A DNA stretch of 56,585 bases, from positions 1-56,585 of the forward strand of contig WSXZ01000064.1 of assembly GCA_009773555.1 (NCBI GenBank), written 5' to 3'. Under the pieces are notes generated by a model that searched no databases, was not told the DNA's origin, and saw nothing but the letters and a program-made list of their open reading frames with translations. The translations under genes were made by a program, and so were the position numbers. Source of the stretch: Methylocystaceae bacterium (GTDB lineage Bacteria > Pseudomonadota > Alphaproteobacteria > Rhizobiales > Beijerinckiaceae). Below, piece by piece: positions 44,786 to 53,934 of the stretch (position 1 is the first letter of the stretch; every line of letters starts with the position of its first letter).

Positions 44786-45943
44786 TCAACCAACGATCGC
44801 ATGCGGTGCAAAGCGCGAGCGATTGGAGGTGATAAGCGCCCTATCCTCGCGAATGCCAAGACCCGCCGGCGCATCGCCAACGAGCCAGCAGCCGAGGACC
44901 GGACGCCGGCCGTCGAAAACGGGCAGGGGGCAAAGCGCCTGGCGCACATATCCTTCTTGGCCATAACCGTCCGTCTCGCCGCGTGCGATGCAGCCGCCGT
45001 CGATGAGCTCGACGTCGGCCCCCTCGCGCGAGTAGAGGGGTTTGCGCGCATAATGCGCGCCAAGCTCTTGCGCGCGCGGGTCGTCCTCGAAATAGCAGGG
45101 CAAGAGGTTTTTATGGCCCGGCGCCATGTCCCAGAGCAACGCGAGCGCGCCCTTGTTCGATAGGATCATCCTCCAAGGCGGCTCGACGAAGCGCGTCCGA
45201 CCGACGGCGGGGGATTTGCCGAAAGGGTCGGCGAATATCCATTCCCAGGGATAGAGCTTAAAGAGGAGTTCGATCTTGCGCAGGTCTGGATCGACGAATT
45301 CCTCACGTCGCAAGCCTATTCCACTGATGTCGAGAAGCTTCGTCGCAAGTCCCGCCTCGCGCGCGCATTCCGCAAGATAAGCCGTGGTTCCCGCATCTTC
45401 CGCACTTTTCGACATGCAGCACAGGTGCAGCAAACGGACCCGCGCAACCTCTCCAAAACGCGCGACAAGCTTCTCATGCAGCGAGTTGAACTGATCGGAG
45501 TCTGGCGGCAGCTCGCCCCGCGCGATTTGAGATTGGAGCCAATGCCATTGCACGACTGAGGATTCATAAAGGCTTGTCGGCGTGTCGGCGTTGAACTCGA
45601 GGAGCTTGGGATCGCTCTTCCCGTCATAGGCGAAATCGAAGCGGCCGTAGAGCGAAGGGTCGCGCCGAATCCAGCTTGCGCGGATCACGTCGAACGCGCA
45701 TTCCGGAATTTTTAATCGCCGCATCAGATCGTCCTGTTTGACGACCTCCTCGACGAGAGAAAGGCACAGCGCATTTAGCTCGGCCGTCGTCGCCTCGAGC
45801 CTGTCTTCTATCTCGCCCAGCGAAAAGACGTAGCGGGCGCTTTCCTCCCAATAAGGTTCGCCGTCCGCATAGGCGTAGTCGAAGCCTATCTTTTTCGCCT
45901 CGGCTTCGAAGTTTGGACGCGGCGACGAGGCCTCGCGCTTCAC
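44786..45943 (-). CDS. Glutathionylspermidine synthase family protein (YjfC-like ATP-grasp)
   Basis: A 385-residue protein of the glutathionylspermidine synthase C-terminal ATP-grasp family. Family stretches include AYADGEPYWEESARYVFS, GRFDFAYDGKSDPKLLEFNADTPTSLYESS, LSNKGALALLWDMAPGHKNLLPCYF and SREGADVELID. There is no amidase domain, so this resembles E. coli YjfC/YgiC rather than the bifunctional GspS. The start is a GTG whose G overlaps the TAG of the upstream small gene. It is the last gene of a DUF350 operon. The real acceptor is unknown; homologues have a tailoring ligase role. Confidence 0.9.
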   Translation of the reverse strand: MKREASSPRPNFEAEAKKIGFDYAYADGEPYWEESARYVFSLGEIEDRLEATTAELNALCLSLVEEVVKQDDLMRRLKIPECAFDVIRASWIRRDPSLYGRFDFAYDGKSDPKLLEFNADTPTSLYESSVVQWHWLQSQIARGELPPDSDQFNSLHEKLVARFGEVARVRLLHLCCMSKSAEDAGTTAYLAECAREAGLATKLLDISGIGLRREEFVDPDLRKIELLFKLYPWEWIFADPFGKSPAVGRTRFVEPPWRMILSNKGALALLWDMAPGHKNLLPCYFEDDPRAQELGAHYARKPLYSREGADVELIDGGCIARGETDGYGQEGYVRQALCPLPVFDGRRPVLGCWLVGDAPAGLGIREDRALITSNRSRFAPHAIVG

Positions 45944-46314
45944 TAGCCGCCTCCGCCATGCCCGGCGCCGAAGGCCCCAAAGCCGCCAAATCTTGCCGCC
46001 CCTTCGCCTCCGCCCCCGCTGCCGCCGCTGCCCCCGCCGTGACCGGAGGATCCCGAAGAGTCGGAGGAGCAGGCGGTTTCATTGCTCGCGTCCGTCCGAG
46101 CGCACCTGGATTGTTCGATCCACTGCACGACAATGAACAGGACGAAGGCTACCGCGAGAGGCACCCAGATGGCGAGGTAGCCAAGGTAGAGCGCCTGCCG
46201 TTGCTCATCGTCCGTGGAGCCCGGCGGCGCTCCGGCGAAGCCTTCTGGAGCGTTGGAGATGATCGGCGGCGGTTTGACGCCGCGCTTGCCGGATGTTCCG
46301 TCCGCCTCCGTCAT
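45943..46314 (-). CDS. Small membrane protein with Gly/Ser-rich tail
   Basis: A 123-residue protein. A Pro-rich N-terminus precedes one transmembrane helix (about residues 43-65, YLGYLAIWVPLAVAFVLFIVV). A juxtamembrane Cys/Asp region follows, and a Gly/Ser/His-rich tail (GHGGGSGGSGGGG) runs to the end. Together with the DUF350 and YjfC-like genes it resembles the E. coli yjfL-yjfM-yjfC order, with this gene in the yjfM place, although I see no sequence match to YjfM. A 1-base gap and a 1-base overlap link it to its neighbours. Confidence 0.75.
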   Translation of the reverse strand: MTEADGTSGKRGVKPPPIISNAPEGFAGAPPGSTDDEQRQALYLGYLAIWVPLAVAFVLFIVVQWIEQSRCARTDASNETACSSDSSGSSGHGGGSGGSGGGGEGAARFGGFGAFGAGHGGGG

Positions 46315-46315
46315 G

Positions 46316-46780
46316 TCACGGGCTCATGCAAGCCGCGCTGAGGATGCCGGCCGAAATCGACACGGCGGCGACCCAGAGCGCGGCGGCGATCGCGTTCTCC
46401 TGAATCGCCTGCGACAGACCTGGATGCCCAAACCTCGCCAGGCGATAAGCGAGCACTTGCACCGCGAAAGCGACGAAGCCCCAGGCCACGAACTGGAGCG
46501 GCGACTGTGTGTTGTGGATCGCACCGGCGAGCGCGATGGAAAAGCCGATGAGGCTGCCCCCGAGCGCGATCGCGGCTGAGGCGTTATGCTCGCGAACGAT
46601 GAGCTGGAACTCGCGATGCGGCGTCAGCCAAACATAGGTGATGCAAAAGGCGACGCAAAATGCGAGGGCGGCGGCAAAATAGGCTGCGAACGCAAGCAGT
46701 CCATAAAGAAAGTTGCTCAGAGCCGCCCCCGAAAAATCGAACCATCCGCCCCGCATGGTCGCAGGCGTCGCTCCAGACAA
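46316..46780 (-). CDS. DUF350 membrane protein (YjfL-like)
   Basis: A 154-residue protein with four transmembrane helices (about residues 22-52, 65-90, 95-115 and 128-150). The DUF350 pattern shows in NASAAIALGGSLIGFSIALAGAIHN and ENAIAAALWVAAVSISAGILSAACM. It heads the small operon with the Gly-rich protein and the YjfC-like ligase. DUF350 proteins occur widely with that ligase family; a role in membrane stress has been proposed for E. coli relatives. The function is unknown. Confidence 0.88.
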   Translation of the reverse strand: MSGATPATMRGGWFDFSGAALSNFLYGLLAFAAYFAAALAFCVAFCITYVWLTPHREFQLIVREHNASAAIALGGSLIGFSIALAGAIHNTQSPLQFVAWGFVAFAVQVLAYRLARFGHPGLSQAIQENAIAAALWVAAVSISAGILSAACMSP

Positions 46781-46823
46781 GCTTTGGCCAGCCCAGTCTC
46801 CATGCCACTAACTTCCTCCCGCT

Positions 46824-47490
46824 TTATTGACAAGCCGGAGCGGTGGTAGAAAAATTTCTAGAAAGCGCGAGCCGAAGCCGCCTAAATTTCGCTTCGCCAA
46901 GCCGCGCCCAGTCCACCGGCGGATAATAAGCCGTTCTGAACAGAACGCGCGTGGCGTCCCGAGACTCTCGTACAATGGTGTCAGGCGGCAGCTCGCGCAG
47001 TTCGTCTTCTGAAAAATTCACCGGCAGTCCAATGGCGACGGCGACCCCCGAACTGATCGCCTTGCGAATAAGAGGCAGCGGGTTTGGCGAAAAATCCTGC
47101 CAGCCGAAGCGCGCCTTTTTGAAATACTCCGGTCCGCCCCAGGGCGGGTCGATATGCAGCGCATCGAATGAGAGCTTGGGATAGGCCTCTATGACGTCGT
47201 CATGGATGAATTCAATGCGCTTTGAGACGCCATAGATCTCGGCGTTATGCTTCGCCATGGACAGCCTGTCGCGATCAATGTCGACGGCGATGACGCGCTT
47301 GCCGCATCGGGCGAATGCGATCGCCGAGCCGCCGATGCCGCAAAAGGCGTCCAATACGGCGTGACCGGTGAGGAGTTTGCCGACCTCCAGCGCAAAGCGC
47401 TCCGGCTTGACGGAGATTCGAAAACAGATCGTAGCGACGATCCCAGTATTTTTGGGCGCCTTCGCCGAAGGGATTATTGATGCTGGTCAT
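46824..47490 (-). pseudogene. TGS1-like RNA/DNA methyltransferase, split by a frameshift
   Basis: The N-terminal fragment (47490 to about 47424) reads MTSINNPFGEGAQKYWDRRYDLF, matching the Tyr-Trp-x-x-Arg-Tyr-x-Leu-Phe start of TGS1-like (trimethylguanosine synthase type) methyltransferases. The main part, in another frame, has ISVKPERFALEVGKLL, then the SAM motif DAFCGIGGSAIAFA, VDIDRDRLSMAKHNA, DPPWGGPEY with the catalytic DPPW, and a C-terminal Rossmann strand set. Dropping one T from the four-T run (plus strand 47421-47424) joins both frames into about 221 residues. The target is unknown. The indel may be a sequencing error. Confidence 0.8.
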
Positions 47491-47924
47491 CGCGAGAGCA
47501 CTGGGCTGAGCTTTCGCACTCGATCATAGGGATCGATCCCAGGCAAGGGAGGCAAGCCCTCACGCCGATCGCCCAACGCCTCGGCTCAAGAAAAAGCGCC
47601 CGGCCAGGTTAGCCGAGCGCAGTCGAAGAGGGGAGAGGGGAGCTCCGTGTCATTGAACCGCCGGCGCTCAAAATTGTTCCAAGCGGCGTGACGTCGGACA
47701 GTGCGTCGGGGCGCTTTATTGTCGAAGCTTGAGGTTTCACTCACGACGTCCGTGAGATTGACGAGCTGATGGACGCGACGCGGCGCTTTCATAAATGCGA
47801 TCGCAGCAAAATCGCCGCTCTCCCCGCGTCCCCGCGCCGCCTTGACGAAACGGCTCCGCCTATGCCCATTGAGCGCGATTTTTTCGCCGCGCCGGCGCGC
47901 CATTGCGCCAGGGAGACATAGCCC
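47491..47924. other. Intergenic region upstream of sucC
   Basis: About 430 bases between divergent genes, likely the sucC promoter region. A weak stem of CTCACG with CGTGAG lies near 47750. No gene or clear repeat was recognised. The antisense open frame through sucC also covers part of it and is rejected. Confidence 0.5.
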
Positions 47925-49121
47925 ATGAACATCCACGAATATCAGGCCAAGGCCGTTCTGCGCGACTTCGGCGCGCCCGTCGCTGAAGGCTTCGCCGTGC
48001 TGCGCGCCGAAGATTCGCGGGCGGCGGCTGAAAAGCTTCCCGGCCCGGTCTATGTGGTGAAGGCGCAGATCCACGCCGGCGGGCGCGGCAAGGGCAAGTT
48101 CAAGGAAGCGAGCGCCGGCGACAAGGGCGGCGTGCGCATCGCCAAATCGATCGACGAGGCGGAAGCCTTCGCCAAAGAGATGCTTGGCGCGACGCTCGTG
48201 ACGCAGCAGACCGGCGAGGCCGGCAAGCAGGTCAACCGCCTCTACATCGAAGACGGCGCCGCGATCGACAAGGAATTCTATCTCTCGATGCTGATCGACC
48301 GCGCGACGTCGCGCATCGCCTATGTGGTCTCGACCGAAGGCGGCATGGACATCGAAAAGGTGGCGCATGACACGCCCGAGAAGATCGTGACCTTCTCGGT
48401 CGATCCGGCGACGGGGCTGATGCCGCATCACGGCCGCCAGGTCGCCGCCGCGCTCGGCCTCACCGGCGATCTCGCCAAACAGGCGGGCGCGCTGACTGAA
48501 AAGCTCTACGCGGCGTTCGTCGCCAAGGACATGGAGCTCCTGGAGATCAATCCGCTGATCGTCACCAAGGACGGCAAGCTGCGCTGCCTCGACGCCAAGG
48601 TCAGCTTCGAAAACAACGCGCTCTATCGCCATCCCGACATGGTCGAGCTGCGCGACAAGAGCGAAGAGGACGAGAAGGAGATCGAGGCGTCGAAATACGA
48701 CCTCGCCTATATTTCGCTGCCCGGCAATATCGGCTGCATGGTCAATGGCGCCGGCCTCGCCATGGCGACGATGGACATCATCAAGCTCTACGGCGAGTTT
48801 CCGGCGAACTTCCTCGACGTCGGCGGCGGCGCGACGACCGAGAAGGTGACGGCGGCGTTCAAGATCATCACCGCCGATCCGAACGTGAAGGGCATTCTCG
48901 TCAATATCTTCGGCGGCATCATGCGCTGCGACACCATCGCCGAAGGCGTGATCGCGGCCGTGAAGGAAGTGGGGCTCAAAGTGCCGCTCGTCGTGCGCCT
49001 CGAGGGCACCAATGTCGACCTTGGCAAGAAGATCATCAATGAGTCGGGGCTGAACGTCATTCCCGCCGACGATCTCGACGATGCGGCGCAAAAGATCGTC
49101 GCGGCGATCAGACAGGCGTAA
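47925..49121 (+). CDS. sucC: Succinyl-CoA ligase [ADP-forming] beta subunit
   Basis: A 398-residue protein. The N-terminal ATP-grasp starts [19 protein letters not shown], and [14 protein letters not shown] and [14 protein letters not shown] follow. The C-terminal CoA-ligase domain has [20 protein letters not shown] and [22 protein letters not shown] lies ahead of the ATG. It couples succinyl-CoA to succinate with ATP formation. The alpha-subunit gene sucD usually follows directly but is absent here, as the next gene encodes a TPR protein. A malate-CoA ligase (MtkA) assignment is less likely from the N-terminus. Confidence 0.93.
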   Translation: MNIHEYQAKAVLRDFGAPVAEGFAVLRAEDSRAAAEKLPGPVYVVKAQIHAGGRGKGKFKEASAGDKGGVRIAKSIDEAEAFAKEMLGATLVTQQTGEAGKQVNRLYIEDGAAIDKEFYLSMLIDRATSRIAYVVSTEGGMDIEKVAHDTPEKIVTFSVDPATGLMPHHGRQVAAALGLTGDLAKQAGALTEKLYAAFVAKDMELLEINPLIVTKDGKLRCLDAKVSFENNALYRHPDMVELRDKSEEDEKEIEASKYDLAYISLPGNIGCMVNGAGLAMATMDIIKLYGEFPANFLDVGGGATTEKVTAAFKIITADPNVKGILVNIFGGIMRCDTIAEGVIAAVKEVGLKVPLVVRLEGTNVDLGKKIINESGLNVIPADDLDDAAQKIVAAIRQA

Positions 49122-49173
49122 GTTTCGCGAAACCCGCCGCGCCTCGACCGCCGTTGCGCAATCTTTGGGTTCT

Positions 49174-49199
49174 TCCTTCTCCCGTAAACGGGAGAAGGA
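49174..49199. terminator. Perfect hairpin after sucC
   Basis: CCTTCTCCCG pairs with CGGGAGAAGG around TAAA, extended by a T-A pair. It lies 53 bases after sucC. It lacks a T tract but may end transcription, or it may be one of the short dispersed hairpins common in these genomes. Confidence 0.5.
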
Positions 49200-49406
49200 G
49201 TCGCGCGTTTCCGGAGGCGGCGCGGGGCGCGGCTTGGATTTTTCTGAAAAATCGCGCTTAAGTCCGCTGGATCAATGGCCAAGCTTTCTTCCGCCTTGCG
49301 TCATCGGCCCAAAAGGGCCATCTTTAGGCGCGACCTTGGACTTTTAGGCCGCTGTTCCCCGTGGGGCGGCCTTTGCGCGCGATCGTCGCCTTTTAGGGAA
49401 GCGCCT

Positions 49407-51194
49407 GTGCCCAAATCAGCTCTTCTGTTTGCGTCTCCGGCCAGCCGCGCAAGACGCGCTCTGGCGCGTCTGTCGTGCATCTTGGTTGCGGGCTCCGGCG
49501 CCTTCGGGCTCTCCTGCGACAGCAGCCTCGCGGCGCGGGAAAATATCATCGTCGCGCGGCCTTTCGAGGTCGGCTCCAGCCTGTCGGGCAATTATCTCGC
49601 CGCGATCGTCGCCGGCGCGCAGCGCGACACGCTCGCCGCCTCGACCTTCTTCCGCGAGGCCTTGCGCGACGATCCCAAGAACACCGATCTCGCCGACCGC
49701 GCCTTCGTCGCGGCGCTCGCCAACGGCAATATGTCGGAGGCCCTCTCGCTGACCGGCCGCGTGATCGCGCATGACCGCACGAACGGGCTCGCGCATCTCG
49801 CCCGCGGCGTCGATCTGATCAAGACTCGCAAATACGCCGCCGCGCGCGCCGAACTCGCAAAGGGCGGCGGCGACCGTCGCCGCGACATCACCTCGACGCT
49901 GCTCTCCGCATGGAGTTACGCCGGCGCCAAGGACACGCGTCGCGCCCTCGCAACGCTCGATACGCTCACCGACGACGCCTTCGTGGTGTTTCGCGACTAT
50001 CATGCGGGCCTGATCGCCGATCTCGGCGGCGACAAGGCGGAGGCTGAAAAGCGCTTCAAGTCCGCCTACACCTCCGAGAAGAACACGCTGCGGCTTGTCG
50101 ACGCCTATGCGCGCTTTCTCGCGACGCACGGACGCCGCGACGAGGCGAAACAGCTCTATCTCGCCTTCGACGAAGTCGCGCCCAATCACCCGATCGTCGT
50201 CGCCGGCCTCGCCGCGCTCGAGGAGGGCAAGCCGCTGCCGGCCTTCGTGCGCACCGCCGACGAAGGCGCGGGTGAAGTGCTGTACGGGCTGGGCGCCGTC
50301 GGCGGCCGCCAGGGCGACGAACTCGCCTCGCTCATCTATCTGCGCCTCGCGCTGCATCTTGCGCCAGAGAACGCTCTCGCCATCGTCACGCTCGGCGACG
50401 TCTATGAGCGCATGAAGCAGGAAGAGGCCGCCATCGATCTTTATCAAAGCGTGCCGAAAGACAGTCCGCTGCGCGTCAACGCCGACGTGCAGGCGGCGCT
50501 TCTGCTGGAGACGCTCGGCAAAACCAAAGAGGCGAGTGACAATCTCTCCGCGATCGTCGCCGCCAACCCCAAGAATCAGGAGGCGTTGACGGCGCTCGGC
50601 AATCTTCAGCGCTCGCGCAAGGCTTTCGCCGACGCCGCCGTGACCTATACGCGCGTGCTCGATTTGCGGTCCAAGGCGGACAAGAGTCTGTGGCTGCTCT
50701 ACTATTATCGCGGCATCGCCAATGAACGGCGCAAGGATTGGCCGGCGGCGGAAGCCGATCTCAAAAAGGCGCTGGATCTCAATCCCGACCAGCCGTTGGT
50801 GTTGAACTATCTCGGCTATTCCTGGGTCGACAAGGGCTCCAATCTGGACGAAGCCTTCAAGATGCTGCGCCGCGCCGTCGATCTGCGCCAGCGCGACGGC
50901 TATGTCGTCGACAGTCTCGGCTGGGCCTATTACCGCCTGGGGCGCTATGACGACGCCGTGCGCGAATTGGAGAAGGCGATCGACCTGAAGCCGTCAGACC
51001 CGGTGATCAACGATCATCTCGGCGACGCCTATTGGCGCGTGGGCCGCAAGCTCGAAGCGCGTTTCCAGTGGAACCATGCGCGCGACCTCAATCCCGAGCC
51101 CGACGAACTGCCGAAGATTCTCGACAAGATCAACAACGGCATGGCGGACAATCCGACGCTCGCCCATGACAAGGCGGCGCAGAACGGCGGGTGA
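49407..51194 (+). CDS. Exported tetratricopeptide-repeat protein
   Basis: About 595 residues. The GTG at 49407 has AGGGA seven bases before it, and a signal-like hydrophobic stretch (SCILVAGSGAFGLSCDSSLAA) follows; the open frame from 49275 continues upstream without conserved sequence. At least eight TPR-type helical pairs follow, for example AALEEGKPLPAFVR, ALGNLQRSRKAFADAAVTY, LDLNPDQPLVLNYLGYSW, VDSLGWAYYRLGRYDDAVREL and DPVINDHLGDAYWRVGRKLEA. This architecture occurs in outer-membrane-associated scaffolds in Alphaproteobacteria. The partner is unknown. Confidence 0.88.
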   Translation: MPKSALLFASPASRARRALARLSCILVAGSGAFGLSCDSSLAARENIIVARPFEVGSSLSGNYLAAIVAGAQRDTLAASTFFREALRDDPKNTDLADRAFVAALANGNMSEALSLTGRVIAHDRTNGLAHLARGVDLIKTRKYAAARAELAKGGGDRRRDITSTLLSAWSYAGAKDTRRALATLDTLTDDAFVVFRDYHAGLIADLGGDKAEAEKRFKSAYTSEKNTLRLVDAYARFLATHGRRDEAKQLYLAFDEVAPNHPIVVAGLAALEEGKPLPAFVRTADEGAGEVLYGLGAVGGRQGDELASLIYLRLALHLAPENALAIVTLGDVYERMKQEEAAIDLYQSVPKDSPLRVNADVQAALLLETLGKTKEASDNLSAIVAANPKNQEALTALGNLQRSRKAFADAAVTYTRVLDLRSKADKSLWLLYYYRGIANERRKDWPAAEADLKKALDLNPDQPLVLNYLGYSWVDKGSNLDEAFKMLRRAVDLRQRDGYVVDSLGWAYYRLGRYDDAVRELEKAIDLKPSDPVINDHLGDAYWRVGRKLEARFQWNHARDLNPEPDELPKILDKINNGMADNPTLAHDKAAQNGG

Positions 51195-51614
51195 TCACCC
51201 CTTCTCGCCCGCCATCTCCAGCACGACGCGCCATTCTTCGTCGCTCACAGGCTGCACCGAGAGGCGCGAATTGTTGACGAGCACCATGTCCTTGAGGCGC
51301 GGCTCGGCTTTGATCTGCGCCAGCGTCACCGGCTTTTTCAAAGCCTTCACCGCCTTCACATCGACCATGCCGAATTTGCCGCTCTCGTCGGTGTGGTCGG
51401 GATAATAGGTCTTGATGATCTCGACGACGCCGACGACCGCCTTGTCCTCGTTCGAATGATAGAAGAAGCCTTTTTCGCCCTTCTTCATCGCCATCAGATT
51501 GAGTTTGGCGGAGTGGTTGCGCACGCCGTTCCAGAACGTGCCCTTGGCCCCGGCCTTCACCTGCTGATCCCAGGACCAGCTCGACGGCTCGCTTTTGAGT
51601 AGCCAATGCGCCAC
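51195..51614 (-). CDS. EVE domain-containing protein
   Basis: A 139-residue single EVE domain (PUA-like fold). Family stretches are HWLLKSEPSSWSWDQQV, WNGVRNHSAKLNLMAMKKGEKGFFYHSNE, GVVEIIKTYYPDHTD and VNNSRLSVQPVSDEEW. EVE proteins are predicted to bind modified bases or nucleotides. The GTG start overlaps the TAG of the YciI gene (TAGTG), so the two are co-translated. The stop nearly abuts that of the convergent TPR gene. Confidence 0.92.
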   Translation of the reverse strand: MAHWLLKSEPSSWSWDQQVKAGAKGTFWNGVRNHSAKLNLMAMKKGEKGFFYHSNEDKAVVGVVEIIKTYYPDHTDESGKFGMVDVKAVKALKKPVTLAQIKAEPRLKDMVLVNNSRLSVQPVSDEEWRVVLEMAGEKG

Positions 51615-51895
51615 TAGAGCTGCGCTCCCACCACGCGTTTCCAGGGTTTCAGCTCCACCGAGGCGAAGAGGCCGGCGGCGGCGTAAGGGTCTTCGCCGAG
51701 CAGCGCGCGCGCCGCCGCCTCGTCCTCGCAGTCGAGAATGAGCATGGAGCCGACGGGGGTCTCGCCGTCCAGAAACGGACCGCCGAGTTTTACGCGCGAA
51801 GCATGCTTTTCGAGAAAGGCGAGATGCGCGGCGCGGGTCGATAGGCGCAGATCGACATGACCGGGCTTATCCAGGCAAAGGGCGACGAAGAGCAC
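51614..51895 (-). CDS. YciI family protein
   Basis: A 93-residue YciI-like protein (dimeric alpha+beta barrel, with His-Asp pair). It reads LFVALCLDKPGHVDLRLSTRAAHLAFLEKH, then GGPFLDGETPVGSMLIL and DPYAAAGLFASVELKPWK. The GTG at 51895 has GAGG six bases before it; an upstream TTG at 51928 would add 11 unconserved residues. The family is small and its function is uncertain. It is coupled to the EVE gene. Confidence 0.88.
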   Translation of the reverse strand: MLFVALCLDKPGHVDLRLSTRAAHLAFLEKHASRVKLGGPFLDGETPVGSMLILDCEDEAAARALLGEDPYAAAGLFASVELKPWKRVVGAQL

Positions 51896-52034
51896 AGGCG
51901 GCCTCGCGTAAGCGTGACGAAGGCGCAACTTGTTCCAAAGCGCGCGCCGCGGGTCAACAGCGCCGCCGCCGAAATGACGATTTCATGTTCGAAGAGGCGA
52001 GGGCTTCGGGAAATGCAAGGCGCCTGAAGGGCTT

Positions 52035-52079
52035 CCTCATCCTGAGGAGCGTGCGCAGCACGCGTCTCGAAGGATGAGG
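52035..52079 (+). repeat. Palindromic repeat family B, copy 2
   Basis: CCTCATCCT at 52035-52043 pairs with AGGATGAGG at 52071-52079 around a GAGGAGCGTGCGCAGCACGC-containing core. It is the opposite orientation of the unit at 36751-36792. It lies in the 232-base gap between the YciI and coiled-coil genes. Confidence 0.7.
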
Positions 52080-52127
52080 GTGAGGAGAAAAACAATCCTT
52101 CACCCGATTCCCCGGGGAAGGCGTGCT

Positions 52128-53171
52128 TTAGGCGCGCGTCGCCGGCGCCTCGAGCTCCTGCGCGACGACGCGGTCGCCAAAATCGATGATGGCTTCGCGC
52201 AGGGCGGCGATTTCGGCGTCGCTCGCCGCGACGGGGACGATGGACAAACCCTTGGACCCGTTGGCGGCGCGGCGCAGATTGGCCCGCTCCGCGCGCAGCG
52301 CCTCGACGGCGCCTTGCAGCATGGCGTTGTCGGCGCGCGCCGATTCGAGCTTTCCGGCGGCGTCGTTCGCTTCGGCGCGCGCCACGCGCAGCGCGCCTTC
52401 CAATTGGTCGCCGTCGTTCTTTTGGCGTTCCTCGGCGGCCTTGAGCTGCGCCCGCGCCGAGTCGAGCTCGGCGGCGAGCGTCTCGCCCAGCGTGCGGGTC
52501 GCGGCAAGTTCGCCAGAAATGCGCGTCAGCAGATCTTCAAGCTCCGTGGCCCGCGCGCCCGACTGCACGGCGCGCACATGCTCGTCGCGCAGGACCTGCA
52601 GCTCGTGCTGCATCTCGCTATTGTGCTGATGCAGCGCCGCGACGCGCGCCTCATAGGCGGCCACGAACCCGTCCAGCTGCGCCCCGGCGCCTTCGTCCTG
52701 CGCCGTCGTCTCCGATCGAATCAGCCGCAGCTGCGCGACGCGGCCTTCGGCGCGGTCGGTCATTTCATGCAGCGCTCTCTCGGTGGCGTTCAAAAGCTCG
52801 GTGCGCTCGCCCAAAACCTTCTCCGCCTCATTGACGCGCACGTTCATGTCGCGATTGTCGGCTTCGGCGTGATTGAGCTGCGTTTCGAGATCGGCGATCC
52901 GCGCGACATGGCGGCCGACCGTCGCGAGATCATGCGCCCGCGCGGCTTGCGTCGCCTCCATCGCTTGCTCGAGTCGCCGCTCGCGAACGGCGAATTCGGC
53001 GCGCAGCAAATCACGCTCGGCGACGACTTCCTCCATCGACATCGGCGCAAGCATCTGCAGCCGCCGCATCGAAAGACGAAGCGCGCGCCGCCAGAAAGCG
53101 GGGAGGAACATCAAGGCGAAAAGCCCGGCGACGAGGAAGCCGAGCGCGAAATACATCGCTTGTTCGATCAA
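52128..53171 (-). CDS. Membrane-anchored coiled-coil protein
   Basis: A protein of about 347 residues. An N-terminal transmembrane helix (MYFALGFLVAGLFALMFLPAF) is followed by a conserved RRLQMLAPMSMEEVVAERDLLRAEFAVRERRLE segment. A long coiled coil (about residues 60-300), rich in Glu, Ala, Leu and Arg, and a short C-terminal tail complete it. The start is uncertain: a TTG at 53171, the ATG at 53156, or the far upstream frame to 53249. Similar proteins with a PLSMSEVVAERDQLRAEFA-like motif are common in Hyphomicrobiales, and their function is not known. Confidence 0.8.
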   Translation of the reverse strand: MIEQAMYFALGFLVAGLFALMFLPAFWRRALRLSMRRLQMLAPMSMEEVVAERDLLRAEFAVRERRLEQAMEATQAARAHDLATVGRHVARIADLETQLNHAEADNRDMNVRVNEAEKVLGERTELLNATERALHEMTDRAEGRVAQLRLIRSETTAQDEGAGAQLDGFVAAYEARVAALHQHNSEMQHELQVLRDEHVRAVQSGARATELEDLLTRISGELAATRTLGETLAAELDSARAQLKAAEERQKNDGDQLEGALRVARAEANDAAGKLESARADNAMLQGAVEALRAERANLRRAANGSKGLSIVPVAASDAEIAALREAIIDFGDRVVAQELEAPATRA

Positions 53172-53456
53172 GACGCAGCAATCCTTGATCCGTCTCAAGG
53201 CGGACGGCGCTGCGGATTCTGCCACGTAATGGCGCGGAACGCAAAGCACGAGCTATGGTTCGTCGGCGCGCGCGACCACGGCTCGCGGCGTCGTCCATTT
53301 GGATGACGACTTTCCCCCTAGCGGGCTGCAGAACGGCGGGACGCAACGGCCACGGGCGCTGCGCGCGGCAAGCAGGAGAAGCCAAATGAATTTATCCGCT
53401 GGCGTTTTTTGCGGCGGCCGCGCGCCCGGCGCGCCGCGATTGCGGCGGGCTCGGCG

Positions 53457-53882
53457 ATGAGCGCCATGCGCTGTCCCGGCGCTCCCGCGCTTCTTGTCGG
53501 CGATCCGGCCGAAAGAGGCCCGCAAGGCGCCAATGAGCGAGTCTTCGCCACCACGCTTGCGGCGGATGAAAGCGTTCTCGCCGCCGCGCAAACGCAGGCC
53601 GCGCCGGCCGCGCGCATCCGATTCGCGCCGATTTGCGTTGAAAACGACTGTGCGCATTGGAGCGGCGGCGGATGCGCCTTGCTCGGCCGCATCGCGCAAC
53701 TGCTCGCCAAGGCGGGCGCGCCGGTGAAGCCGAGCCCCGCCTACGAATGCAGCATTCGTCATGATTGCCGCTGGCGGGGGCAGCGCGGCGACGAGGCCTG
53801 CGGCATTTGCGGCTTCGTCGCCCGGGAGCCGCTTGATCCGTCGCCGCCGCGCGTGGGGGCGCGCCGCCAGCCGGTCTTTTGA
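53457..53882 (+). CDS. Cysteine-rich hypothetical protein
   Basis: A 141-residue protein. After an Ala-rich N-terminal half, a C-terminal Cys cluster includes ICVENDCAHWSGGGCALLGRIA and ECSIRHDCRWRGQRGDEACGICGFV. The pattern C-x5-C-x2-W ... C ... C-x4-C-x-W ... A-C-x-I-C resembles small proteins that bind iron-sulphur or zinc. The family is not identified with confidence. The start at ATG 53457 drops an Arg-rich extension of the open frame. Confidence 0.65.
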   Translation: MSAMRCPGAPALLVGDPAERGPQGANERVFATTLAADESVLAAAQTQAAPAARIRFAPICVENDCAHWSGGGCALLGRIAQLLAKAGAPVKPSPAYECSIRHDCRWRGQRGDEACGICGFVAREPLDPSPPRVGARRQPVF

Positions 53883-53905
53883 ACGGGCCCCTTTGAACGG
53901 GCCCC
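53878..53905 (+). repeat. 14-base tandem direct repeat
   Basis: TTTGAACGGGCCCC is present twice in a row, the first copy overlapping the last bases of the Cys-rich gene. Each copy has a GGGCCC palindrome inside. Confidence 0.7.
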
Positions 53906-53934
53906 TGCGCGTTAAGTCGGCGCGCCGGATCGGA

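Noticed and set aside
47586-49091. 501-codon leftward open frame across sucC
   Set aside because: It is antisense to sucC and has no recognised motif; the real gene is unambiguous.
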